From positions 1-20,899 of the forward strand of contig KN880783.1 in the NCBI GenBank assembly GCA_000934385.1: 20,899 nt of DNA, given 5' to 3'. Below, piece after piece: positions 1-8,605 of the stretch (the stretch's first letter is position 1; every line of letters starts with the position of its first letter). The DNA is from Cylindrobasidium torrendii FP15055 ss-10. Lineage: Eukaryota > Basidiomycota > Agaricomycetes > Agaricales > Physalacriaceae. Under the pieces are notes generated by a model that worked only from the letters and a program-made list of their open reading frames with translations, searched no databases and was not told the DNA's origin. The translations under genes were made by a program, and so were the position numbers.

Positions 1-54
1 GCGCGCCGGCGCCTGTGGAGCATTGGTGATGGATGCTACTTATTAGGCAGGTGG

Positions 55-101
55 CGTCTTAAGACGGACTCGAGACGGACGTCTCGAGACGTCTTAAGAC
101 G
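55..101. repeat. Cluster of CGTCTYRAGACG palindromes
   Basis: Three overlapping or adjacent perfect palindromes lie within 47 nt. CGTCTTAAGACG is at 55-66 and again at 90-101, and ACGTCTCGAGACGT is at 79-92. A further half copy, CTCGAGACGG, is at 69-78, and two CGTCTTG units follow at 114-130. The TTAA and TCGA cores differ only by C-to-T and G-to-A changes, as expected if a CpG were deaminated on both strands. The function is unknown. It could be the edge of a larger repeat that continues left of the window. Confidence 0.8.
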
Positions 102-368
102 GGTGTGGCTGTGCGTCTTGTCACGTCTTGTCTGGTCTTGCCGCAACACTAGCCATCGTATCGTGAGCTCTCAGCGGACGAATGGTAGCGAGTCTAGGGC
201 AATTCCCACGCTTTTGGCTGAGCCATCAGTGACATCACCGTTCGCTGCCCGATTAGGACTCAGGCCAAAGTTGCGAACAGGATTCCCAGAAAACTCGAGC
301 GCACCCGTGGCTCGTACACACATTATTTACACTGCGGAAAAATCAATAAAGACAGCAAGGAATACTTT

Positions 369-484
369 CTAACAGAGAAAATTCCGGGAATTAGAGATGG
401 GAGGCTGTGAATGCAAGGCCAATTAAAAGAAATTCGGCCAAAACTCTGCTACGCAGCGTGAAATCATCATATTTTCTCTGTTAG
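369..484. repeat. 116-bp segment bounded by a 14-bp perfect inverted repeat
   Basis: CTAACAGAGAAAAT at 369-382 is the exact reverse complement of ATTTTCTCTGTTAG at 471-484, with 88 nt between. Just inside the left arm is an interrupted palindrome, AATTCC-G-GGAATT, at 380-392. No matching target-site duplication is visible on the flanks. It could be a small non-autonomous (MITE-like) relic or a chance hairpin. Copies elsewhere in the genome would decide. Confidence 0.45.
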
Positions 485-659
485 TTCCCATATTCAGCAG
501 TATAAAGTCAAATTCCGTCGATTTCCGGTACAAATCTCCGGCTGACTCGTCGTTCCGAATTTTGTTCGAAGATCGGGCTCAGTTGACCCACGTGGGCCAA
601 AGCACTTCTCTTTCCTCCCCGAGTGTGCGTCTACGGACGCGTTTTCACGCGTTATTTTG

Positions 660-1300
660 ATGCCAAAACACATTACCCATCGAAATCATGATATCGGTCC
701 CATTCCCCGGCACCGGCGCACATCAAAGACCTCGCGCGGTGCACAGACTGCAGCTGCACGACTTAGGCGCCATGCGCCCTCTGGGGCCGATTCTACGTCT
801 ATTCCCTCGACTTCCTTGCACCACCCTGCACCCTCTCCCTCTTTTCCAAAGTCTCAACTAGAAATGAAGCTCCATACTTGGAAGCAGCAGAGAAGGCGGC
901 AGGAAAGAAGAGGGAGCGCGCAGAGAAGCAGGCATCTGTCATACCGATTTTGGCTGTGTCCGAGGTCGAGTACATATCGAGCATCAAGAACTGGAGATCC
1001 AAAGGGTATATTTCAGTTGCGCAGATAGATGAGCAGCTCGAGTGGCTCTTTTTGCATGGAGTGAAATGTATTTCAAAGGCTAAGAGTGGCCGCGGAGATG
1101 GTCGCGCTGGGAAGCTGCTGAAGTGGATTGAAGGCATCAAAGAGTATGTGGACTCTGGAGTTAGCCGTAGCGCCGAGGCAGACGATGGAGATACCTCAGA
1201 CGATGAGGAAAACTTAGGGGAGAGGGACGAAGATGATATTATAGCAGCAGTACTTGAGGACGATGACGGCTATGATTCCGAAGAAGATTACTACAAATGA
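660..1300 (+). CDS. Unnamed small protein with acidic C-terminus (2 exons, about 191 aa)
   Basis: I do not recognise this protein. The second exon carries a convincing protein-like frame (residues such as EVEYISSIKNWRSKGYIS) but has no in-frame ATG of its own, so an upstream exon is required. The best model joins 660-796 to 862-1300 across a 65-nt GT-AG intron, giving 576 nt in frame. The N-terminus is basic and rich in R, H and S. Residues about 50-65 are a charged helix (EAAEKAAGKKRERAEKQA), the middle is a compact mixed region, and the last 40 residues are very rich in Asp/Glu, ending YDSEEDYYK. A basic head with an acidic tail suggests a nuclear or chaperone-like protein, but that is only inference. 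The branch point is weak, so the first exon is less certain than the second. Confidence 0.6.
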
Positions 1301-1600
1301 ACTTAAATATCTTACATATTATACTCATACTTAGTTCCGCTTTCGATATCTTGCTCGATATTCTGGGATTTACCTTAGTTACAAAACCTGGGATGAATTC
1401 GAGTGGCGCATTGCTTAGTAAGCTAACGATCGGGCTTGCAGGCGGTGCCCATGCCCAGACTCTCGCGTTCTTGAAGAAACTCTGCATCTACGTAACAGCT
1501 CGCCCATTTCTCAACGAGGATAGTCCACACGGCCTACAACATATACACTCTCATTCTGCCACCGTGAAGGCGCACATCGGTTATTGAGCCACCATACAAC

Positions 1601-2575
1601 ATGTCCGAACAGTCTGGCAGTAGCGGCGACGATGCATGGCTCCCCAATCTTGCAAGTCAACTATCGCGCGCAATTTTCACCAACACTGCCGCCACCCAAC
1701 TCATCAAGCCAGAACTCGAGTCTGGCGACATTACACAAAGGGACTATGCTGCCATCTCGCAATACTATTCCGACATGGGCCCTCGCGCGGCCAAATACGG
1801 CACTGTGCGTCCCATATTTCTACCCATTGCGAAACTACTCTTATCACAGTCATGTTTGCAGGTTTCCATCATTCTCCCTTGGGCCATAGCATCCTTGTTT
1901 CGTTACCGCAAGATCCCACTCATGTCACCCCGCGCTTTCATCAGCATAGCTACTTCAGCCCTTGCCCCACCTATACTTCAAGCCACCATGGAAATGAGAG
2001 AAATGAAGCAAATGTACATGGACTTGGAGAACAAGGAGGGCGTTATACGCAGCCTGGAGCATGCCAAAGAAAGATATCTCGAGGCTGTCCGTGGCCAGAA
2101 CATCAGCGACCCGTTCGCGTCTGCGAACATTGATCGCTTCGTCGCCGCTGCAAAGCAGTCTCAGCTCCCCCGCACTGCAAGTGAGTATGCCCCGTCCATG
2201 TACTGCGCACTTCTTAACCCAAGGTTTCCAGCAGGCAACGCTTCTTCGGAATCAAAGGAAACTGGCTCCGTGTTCGATTCTTTCAGCGATCCTGGTCCCA
2301 ACTTCGAAGAAAGTCAGCAAACGCAGGCGCCGATCCAGAGACAGCCACAGCAGGAGTCCCAGGGCGCGCCTACGCCCGGGCAGCCGACGTCGAGATGGGA
2401 CCAACTCCGTGGGAACTCGCAAACTGCAAAGCCGTCGACATGGGATTCTTTGCGCCAACAATTCGAATCGCCTGCAAAGACCTCTGGAGATCCACCGCCG
2501 CCGAAGGAGGAGCTACTTATCGACGATGCGCCAGATTATGATACGTCTAAGCCGGAGAGGAAGAGGTGGACATGA
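1601..2575 (+). CDS. Unnamed probable membrane protein with WDxLR motifs
   Basis: The frame is open throughout, but it contains two segments that look like introns and have no stop: 1805-1861 (57 nt) and 2181-2234 (54 nt, GTGAGT donor and CTTAAC branch point). Both are multiples of three, so the product is 287 aa if both are removed and 324 aa if neither is. The N-terminal 65 residues are polar. Two hydrophobic segments follow (SIILPWAIASLF and AFISIATSALAPPIL), then a charged helix rich in M, E and K that may be a coiled coil (EMREMKQMYMDLENKEG). The C-terminal third is low-complexity Q/P/S and carries two similar motifs, SRWDQLRG and STWDSLRQ. The layout suggests an organelle membrane protein with a helical cytosolic region, but I cannot name the family. 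The start at 1601 follows an in-frame stop closely. An acceptor at 2231 instead of 2234 is also possible. Confidence 0.75.
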   Translation: MSEQSGSSGDDAWLPNLASQLSRAIFTNTAATQLIKPELESGDITQRDYAAISQYYSDMGPRAAKYGTVRPIFLPIAKLLLSQSCLQVSIILPWAIASLFRYRKIPLMSPRAFISIATSALAPPILQATMEMREMKQMYMDLENKEGVIRSLEHAKERYLEAVRGQNISDPFASANIDRFVAAAKQSQLPRTASEYAPSMYCALLNPRFPAGNASSESKETGSVFDSFSDPGPNFEESQQTQAPIQRQPQQESQGAPTPGQPTSRWDQLRGNSQTAKPSTWDSLRQQFESPAKTSGDPPPPKEELLIDDAPDYDTSKPERKRWT

Positions 2576-2793
2576 ATGAGTGCAGGACGGGCATGGACGA
2601 AATTGTATGGTCAATGTGTATTTGTATAACTTCAATCAACCTCCACCGAGTGGATTCCTATTTATCATTCGCGACGTTGATCCAGTTCTTAAGGTTGTCG
2701 AACGTTGAACGAGCAATGCATTTGTGCCACTGGGGTATCCACCATTTGACCTCGGTGGTTTTACGATCTTCCCTTATAACCGCCATCATCATC

Positions 2794-3558
2794 ATGGGCT
2801 GGCAAAAGACTTTCGCACTTGCACGACGCTCAAAAGGATGCCATCTCATCACAGATGAAGTGCAGAGCCAAATCAGGGAAGGCTTGAAGGACGTGTCGGT
2901 ATGTTTGAGGCTCGATTGCATTATGGATTGCCAGTTTGACTTGAACTGGAGGCTGGGATGCTGTTCCTCACCGTGTAAATTCTCTCCTGAAATCCATATG
3001 CGTCTTGATGGTCAACTAACCGTGGATTAGCAAACACACGAGCTGTGCTTTAACGCTTAACGAAAATTGGGACAAAGGTGGGTCATTCGAACACATAGCG
3101 TCACGGCCTTGCTTATGGCACCAGATGTTCGCACAGGTTGGTGAGTGTGCATTGGCAGTTACGGGTCTTATGAGACCTCAAGATATGAACATGGCATTGG
3201 ACCATGTCGTCCCGGAAAGCCTCAACTGGATCCACACCGACGAAGGTCCAGATGATTCGTGCGCATTTAGTAACCTGTACAACTGAGGACACACTCTGAT
3301 GTCTGCCAGGGTATCCCATACCAAATCATCTCTCATCGGTGCAACGGTGAGATAAGGTGCCTTGTTACACTGTAAGATATTGAGAGGCGTCCAGGTTAGC
3401 ATTCCCATTACCAATGGCCAAATGAATCTGGGTATGTACTTGATTATATGGCACTTTCTCTATCCTTATTTCTGCGAACAGGTACATGGCAAGGAATTTA
3501 CCTAGCTGAATTCCGTCATATGAGCCATGTCCGCAATGTGGTTGCGACTGTTTTGTGA
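2794..3558 (+). CDS. YjbQ/UPF0047 family protein (8 exons, 137 aa)
   Basis: This is a complete member of the UPF0047/YjbQ family. Bacterial members have been linked to thiamine-phosphate synthase activity in vitro; the cellular role in fungi is unsettled. Exons: 2794-2898, 2952-2974, 3031-3077, 3125-3136, 3183-3258, 3310-3346, 3395-3431, 3482-3558. Together they are 414 nt and read through to TGA at 3556. Family landmarks appear in order: SKGCHLITDEV (13-23), KHTSCALTLNEN (44-55), DVRTD (59-63), HTDEGPDD (80-87), SHTKSSLIG (90-98), IPITNGQMNLGTWQG (103-117) and EFRHMSHVR (122-130). The histidines at 45, 80, 91 and 125 lie in the family's conserved positions. The usual Q before HTS is K here. 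Exon 4 is a 12-nt micro-exon encoding most of DVRTD. The introns are 46-56 nt. The length is normal for the family, so the gene looks intact. Confidence 0.93.
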
Positions 3559-4160
3559 GTACAGTGAACTTGGCCGCCAATAGCTGCTATTTTCTGATAT
3601 GGAATGTCCCGTAGATCCTAGACGTGATATGTGTGTTTGGTAGCATCGTGTGTATGTCAATCTGTCAAAGTGTATATCCATTTCCAATGTGTCCGCACCT
3701 TGTTCTCAAGTTGGCGAGTTGACACATATCGAATATTGGCCACGAGGCAGTGTGCCGATTGCCCGCTCATGTGGGGGGCGATTGTTCCTGTAGACCGTGC
3801 GCACAGCCGCCACCCGCCTGTGTATAATCCAATGGGCGTGGGATCACTGTTAGTAGTAGTCGAATGTGGGCAGCAATCGGAGCGCATAGATACAAGCCGA
3901 GGTTCAGCAGGATGACAATGCAAATGATCACTTGAGCTTCTTCTGATTGGGACATTCAACAAAAGTCATATCACTCTGTGCCGCAATTGAAAGGGCTCCA
4001 TCATTTCTTCTTCACACCACCACCACGACCACCACAACTTCCCCCAAACCCTGTTTGCGACGAGCCCACGACAAGACACCACCGTTGCTTGCCGACCGAG
4101 GAACTCCCAGCATCGAATCAGCGGCCATAGCAAATTCAAGTTATTGGAAAGGCGCTTACG
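3559..4160. other. Gene-free stretch: 3' end of the YjbQ gene and promoter of the Zn2Cys6 gene
   Basis: I see no gene I can support. A short minus-strand frame (3955 down to 3767) starts with an ATG and has a hydrophobic stretch, but it has no convincing continuation. The CCACCACCACGACCACCAC run at about 4016-4035 is a short imperfect ACC repeat. The 200 nt upstream of 4161 presumably hold the promoter of the transcription factor. Confidence 0.5.
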
Positions 4161-6959
4161 ATGCCGAAAGCACCATCAAATTCTGTCGGGCCATCTTCAA
4201 GCCGTCCTTCCCTGAGGCGCAACCAGGTGCGCTCGCTGCCATACAGTCTCAGACGATAGCCAATGACCAACGTTCCCAGGCATGCCGCTCCTGCAGGAAG
4301 AGAAAACTCGTATGCTCCATCGAATAGCGGGAAGACGCACTCACTCATGCGCCTTGCAGAAATGCGATGCCCAGCGCCCCCATTGTTCTACCTGTGTCAG
4401 GTAGGCCCACGCAGTCCATACATAGCGGCCTACTCAACGTTTGCGAACTAGACAGTGGCAAGCGCTAATAAGCGTACCAGCACCCGTTGGTTATGCGTAA
4501 GTCACCAGGCATATCACAAGGTCCGCCTAACAAGCCGCGAAGACATCCCCCAGAGCCACAGTGTTCGTACGACCCAGTTGATGGGCTCACCCTCGCGCCG
4601 GAGATCGAGCCCTTGGAGAAGATTAGGCAGCTGGAGGCCCAAATCAGTGCGTCGACATCTGGTTGCCAGCGCAATCCAATATTCACCACTTTCTACAGCA
4701 TCGCTGAAAAGCCAACTGTTTGAACAACAAGCGCGCCCGACGTCCCGTAATGCATCTGCCGGACCATCCAGTCAGACATCTCCATCTCCCATCCTGCCTC
4801 GGCCTCTCTTGGACAAGGGCGGCATAGCCCTCCCCCACATGTCTATTATGAGCGTTCTGAAATCCGAGGAGCATGCTGCCAGCCCATCTACGACAGACAG
4901 CCCCGACTCGAATGGCTCATCAGCAAGTTCAAACGGAAAGAAGCCGGACCACTTCATGGAACTGCTGTTTTCAGGATGGAATCCAGACTTGCCAGACCCC
5001 GTTACCCTGAATCACTAGTGAGTTGTGATGGCTTCCCCTCACAGCTGTCCCACTGAAGCCACCAAGTATCGATGTTTTCTTTCGGTGCGATCCCTGCGGG
5101 TCCAGGGTGCTGCACAAGCCATCTTTCCTTAGCGCTATGTTGCTTTCTCCGCGCGATCCAGGCTTCCCACATTCCGCTATCCTTCATGCTATTGTGCGTC
5201 ACTCTTTTGACAGTGGCAAAATACACCTTGACATTCTGTCGCCAGTGCACCGCTGCCTCTCGCTGGTCCCCTCAGAATGTCACCGTACTTCCTGACGGCT
5301 CTCGGAGAGACCAGTTCGCCGAATTTCATGCCAGCAAGGCGCGCCAATACATCGACCGGACAATGGCTACAGGCGAGGATATTTTCTCTGTTCTGCAAGC
5401 GTGCATATTGCTGTCGTGGTACTTCTACCAAGAGGGTCGTTGGGTCGAGGTCAGCCTGATTGCTGCTTAATAACTTGCATCAAAGCTCATACACTACCCA
5501 GGTGTGGATATTCGCGGGCTTCCAGACTCGTGTTGCCGTTCCCTTGCGTCTGAATTATCCTGGCACCTTCTCCACTCATGGAAATAGTTCTCCGGGTGCA
5601 TATCTCGCACCACCGAAGGACCTACGGGATTTGGAATCACGACGCCGCACTTGGTGGATGACCATTGTTTTCGACCGTATCGCTTCAGTCGGCGGATGGA
5701 TTCACGCTGTCGACGAGCGCGATCTTGGCACAGAACTCCCACTTCGAAACGAGGATTTTGAGTCGCAGGTACACCAGTTCGAGCTGGCGCCGACGAAACC
5801 TAGTTAACCCATTGTCAGGTCGGCGTACCGAGCAACCCCCAGGACCTTTCCTCGCCCAATATTTTCACTAAACACCCTGCCCAATACACGGACAGCTTTT
5901 TATTGCTCATCAAGGCTGTTATGCTCTTTGGACGGGTTACGGACTACAATGTTCGAGGCAACTTGCGCGCTGCAACAGCTCCACCGAAGCACACAAACCC
6001 ATTCACGTTGGATGGTTTTGAGGCTTTGGACAAATTGGTTTCTCATGATTTCCTTGAGAGCATTCCCTACATATACAAAACCAACAAGGGTGTGACGGAT
6101 GCGGTCGGTGGAAGCACTCTCGATACGGACTTGTATATGGTTCACATCGTTCCTCATGCGTACGTCGCTGGCATATAATTGCGGGTGTTAGGCTTGCTCA
6201 TTCTTGTCTTTAGGGCCGCGATTACCCTCCATAATCCTTATTTGGACTTCACGGATCCACAATCACTGTCGACTTCGAGATGTGTGAATGCAGCCAGGAG
6301 CATTCTATCTGCTTACTACATGCTTTCGGCGACCTCACTTGATATCACTCGCCTGCATCCATTCATCACGGTTGGTCGACGTCCTTCGTTAATCTTTTGT
6401 TTTGCCTCTGAATCCAAGTAACAGATTTGTTGGTATTTGGCGGCCGTCGTACAAGTTCATCTCTGCAAATACTTCATTGAAATTGGCGACGCCGAACGAG
6501 AGGCGACGGTGTGGGGCGAAATAAACGTTCTGAGGTGAGCGCCTTCCAAGCCTGATCAGGAGATGTTTGGCTCACTCTTGATATTTAGGTTTGCTATGCT
6601 GGCATACGGACAGCGCTCTCCAATTGGCAGTACGTAAGCCAGTGGCATTTGTCTCCGCCCTCTCATTCTTTGTAGCTCGTCAGGAACGCCTGCTGCAGGG
6701 GCTGATGAAGGAAATCGTTCGTATGACCGCCCAGAAACAACCCCTTGAGGTCGGCGTTCCATTGTACCCTTTCTCGTCGAATACCCTTTGGCGGAAGGAT
6801 GGTACTGGAGTGTCGACCGATGGTTCGATGAACCCGCTCCCAGTCAGCACATCGTCTGACAGTATGGATCAAACTGGTGCTAGTCCCTCCATGGCGCCCT
6901 CGGCATGGATGATACAGCACTCCTCACCAGGAAGTGAGCACAGCAGGGGTAGTTATTGA
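4161..6959 (+). CDS. Zn2Cys6 fungal transcription factor (14 exons, 711 aa)
   Basis: Predicted nuclear DNA-binding regulator; target genes unknown. Exons: 4161-4226, 4280-4309, 4360-4400, 4452-4496, 4543-4646, 4699-5017, 5067-5193, 5246-5449, 5502-5768, 5819-6159, 6214-6370, 6425-6534, 6589-6629, 6676-6959; total 2136 nt. The start at 4161 gives SLRRNQ directly before the zinc cluster, a common arrangement in basidiomycetes. The cluster is ACRSCRKRKLKCDAQRPHC then STC, with cysteines 24, 27, 34, 41, 44. The sixth cysteine is C68 in EPQCSYD, after a spacer of 23 residues instead of the usual 6-9. A leucine-heptad linker follows (about 82-106, IRQLEAQITSLKSQL). The fungal-specific transcription factor domain starts near residue 203 (IDVFFRCDPCGSRVLHKPSF) and extends to about 450-500. 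A Ser/Pro-rich linker lies between, and the tail is S/G-rich. Three introns interrupt the zinc-cluster region. It belongs to the Zn2Cys6/Fungal_trans superfamily; nothing visible narrows the pathway. Confidence 0.93.
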
Positions 6960-7324
6960 ATCAATGGCGTGGAACGTACAATTTTCGCTGGGCTGGACGG
7001 ACGATATTTTGTGGACTACTTGGACTTTGTTTGTTATTGCTCCCATTGTTACTTTTACATAGCCTGTCCATATTTGTGGTACGCTGTTATTACTCGTGTG
7101 AACATTGCCATTCGTAGATTGATTGTTCACTTGATGCAGAGCTGTGGGACACTCTACTCTGACAAGAACGGTAATCACTATTCCAGCATATCAATCCTGA
7201 AGCTGATGGCCTGAAGGCCAACGTGTTGACATTCTTCCTAATGTAGCCACTTGCCGAAATTGCCTCCGCTCAACTCCCTTTCCACCGGTCTGCCATCGGT
7301 CATCTTTCGTTTTCGACACTCATC
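6960..7324. other. Gene-free stretch between two same-strand genes
   Basis: This probably contains the 3' untranslated region of the Zn2Cys6 gene and the promoter of the next gene. The one longer frame (6969-7214) is rich in Cys, Tyr and Ile, has no splice partner and does not look like a protein. No repeat or regulatory site stands out. Confidence 0.5.
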
Positions 7325-8577
7325 ATGTCTTGGGAAGGTGGCCAAATATTTCACTAATATTCGCCAGTCTTCTCATTCCTATCCAGACCTCAACAAACAT
7401 ATAATGCTTGCCTATGGCCAAAATGACCACACATTGACTTTTGTGACACGGTTCCCTGCTGACTGCGACGCACGGGGAGAACTGTTAGAATCGATAGTCC
7501 AATCGATGGCAAGTGAGGTCGATTTGGCGGCCGAAACACGATTGGCTGCCCTTCCACCGCCTGGTGAACAAACGTCTGCGTGGGCGCAGTTAGGCGTCAA
7601 GGATACGGCCATATTCTCAGATCGTTTGATGCAGAGTTGCTTGAACCTCGAGCAGGATAATCCGTATCCATTCACCGATGTGCCATACTCTTGCTACAAC
7701 CTTCGAAGTACGTGGGAAACCTGCTCCAAAACGCATCGGGCGGCCGCTCTGTTGCTTCATGCTCTCACGGACACCGAGGATGCCTTTCAGCATCTTCCAT
7801 CGTTTGTCTATCTCGCTCAACATCCCCGTGTCCCTCTCCACCTTGTCATGGCCGTACACTCGCGGCGTATGGAAACAGCGCCTGACGGCACTATTCAGTG
7901 TGAGTAAATAGAGCGGACATGTCTGTCACTTGGGGCTCATGTCGTACAGGGCGTACAGAGCTTGGGCGCTCGCTCACCGGGGTACTCGCGGGGTACATCG
8001 AGCTCACGATGATTCTATACATCCATCTTCGCATTTGTAGTGTCCTCGAGCAAGGCTCGGTGGCCACTGAGACTGGAGCCTTTCGCAATTTCGCAACTCT
8101 GCCAGGGCGGCACGAGGACTTTGTGGTCTCCGACGATTACCGAAGGTCGTTCGGGCCAGTAGCAGGCAACGGCGCCCCAGCCAACGACTGGTTTCCCAAC
8201 CAACGTGACCCCATTCACGCCCCATTTTGGAATCCGGATGCGCAACTGGAGAAGGATAAGTCGGCGTGGGCGGACTACCAACGCAGATGTTTCGACATCA
8301 TCGTGATGTGGTGGGCTATCATGAAAACAACAAAAGCCAAGAGCGAGGATATCGACGACATCCAGCCACCATCTACCAATGAGCTTGGCTTGCCCCCCTT
8401 AGGCGGCGGCGGTCATCCTGACCTCGCGATCTACATAAGCAATGCATTTTCTCACTGTAAATACCCTTTCTCGGAACGCTCTACGCTCAGACTGCATAGC
8501 CGCGAAACACGCTCTTCCCCCCAGGCTACGGAGACTGTCTACGCAAATGTGGAAAAGCCAGTAGCACTGGAAGATGA
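7325..8577 (+). CDS. Unnamed conserved-looking protein (5 exons, about 345 aa)
   Basis: I do not recognise the family. Proposed exons: 7325-7337, 7387-7899, 7950-7992, 8041-8456, 8525-8577 (1038 nt). The 7900 donor (GTGAGT) and the 7949 acceptor are firm, because without splicing the frame stops at once. The short first exon (MSWE, then a split Asp codon) depends on a weak GTGGCC donor; otherwise translation would begin at the ATG at 7404. The 48-nt intron 7993-8040 has no stop and keeps frame, so a 361-aa form is equally readable. Visible features: an acidic helical N-terminal half, a hydrophobic stretch ending HLVMAVHSRR, the motif-like DWFPNQRDPIHAPFWNPD, and a Trp-rich helix near RCFDIIVMWWAIMK. 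If the last intron (8457-8524) is not removed, the frame runs on into the F-box gene, whose ATG lies 28 nt after this stop. Confidence 0.62.
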
Positions 8578-8605
8578 TCCCTACGAAGCACAGCTCTCAC
8601 AGTCA

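Larger units (their letters stand above)
1..659. other. Gene-free left margin
   Basis: No open frame here looks like a protein: the candidates are short, arginine/serine-rich and have no splice-consistent continuation. The stretch holds the palindrome cluster at 55-101 and the inverted repeat at 369-484. The last 100-200 nt presumably serve as promoter for the gene starting at 660. The pyrimidine-rich run around 607-622 would fit a fungal core promoter, but no TATA box is evident. Confidence 0.6.

Noticed and set aside
1297..1587. Plus-strand frame with a hydrophobic start between the first two genes
   Set aside because: It overlaps the end of the first gene, lacks a domain or splice partner, and occupies the leader region of the next gene.
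2658..2921. Minus-strand frame of 87 codons
   Set aside because: It is the antisense of YjbQ exon 1 and its leader; the plus-strand YjbQ model explains this region fully.
3767..3955. Minus-strand frame starting MSQSEEAQ with a hydrophobic stretch, divergent from the Zn2Cys6 gene
   Set aside because: A possible intron with a TACTAAC-like site exists, but later exons give no recognisable domain and the neighbouring minus frames overlap the well-supported YjbQ gene on the other strand.
4310..4359. Apparent disruption of the zinc cluster by a stop codon (CSIE then stop)
   Set aside because: This is a normal 50-nt intron with a CTCAC branch point; splicing restores the canonical KLKCDAQRPHC sequence, so the gene is not a pseudogene.
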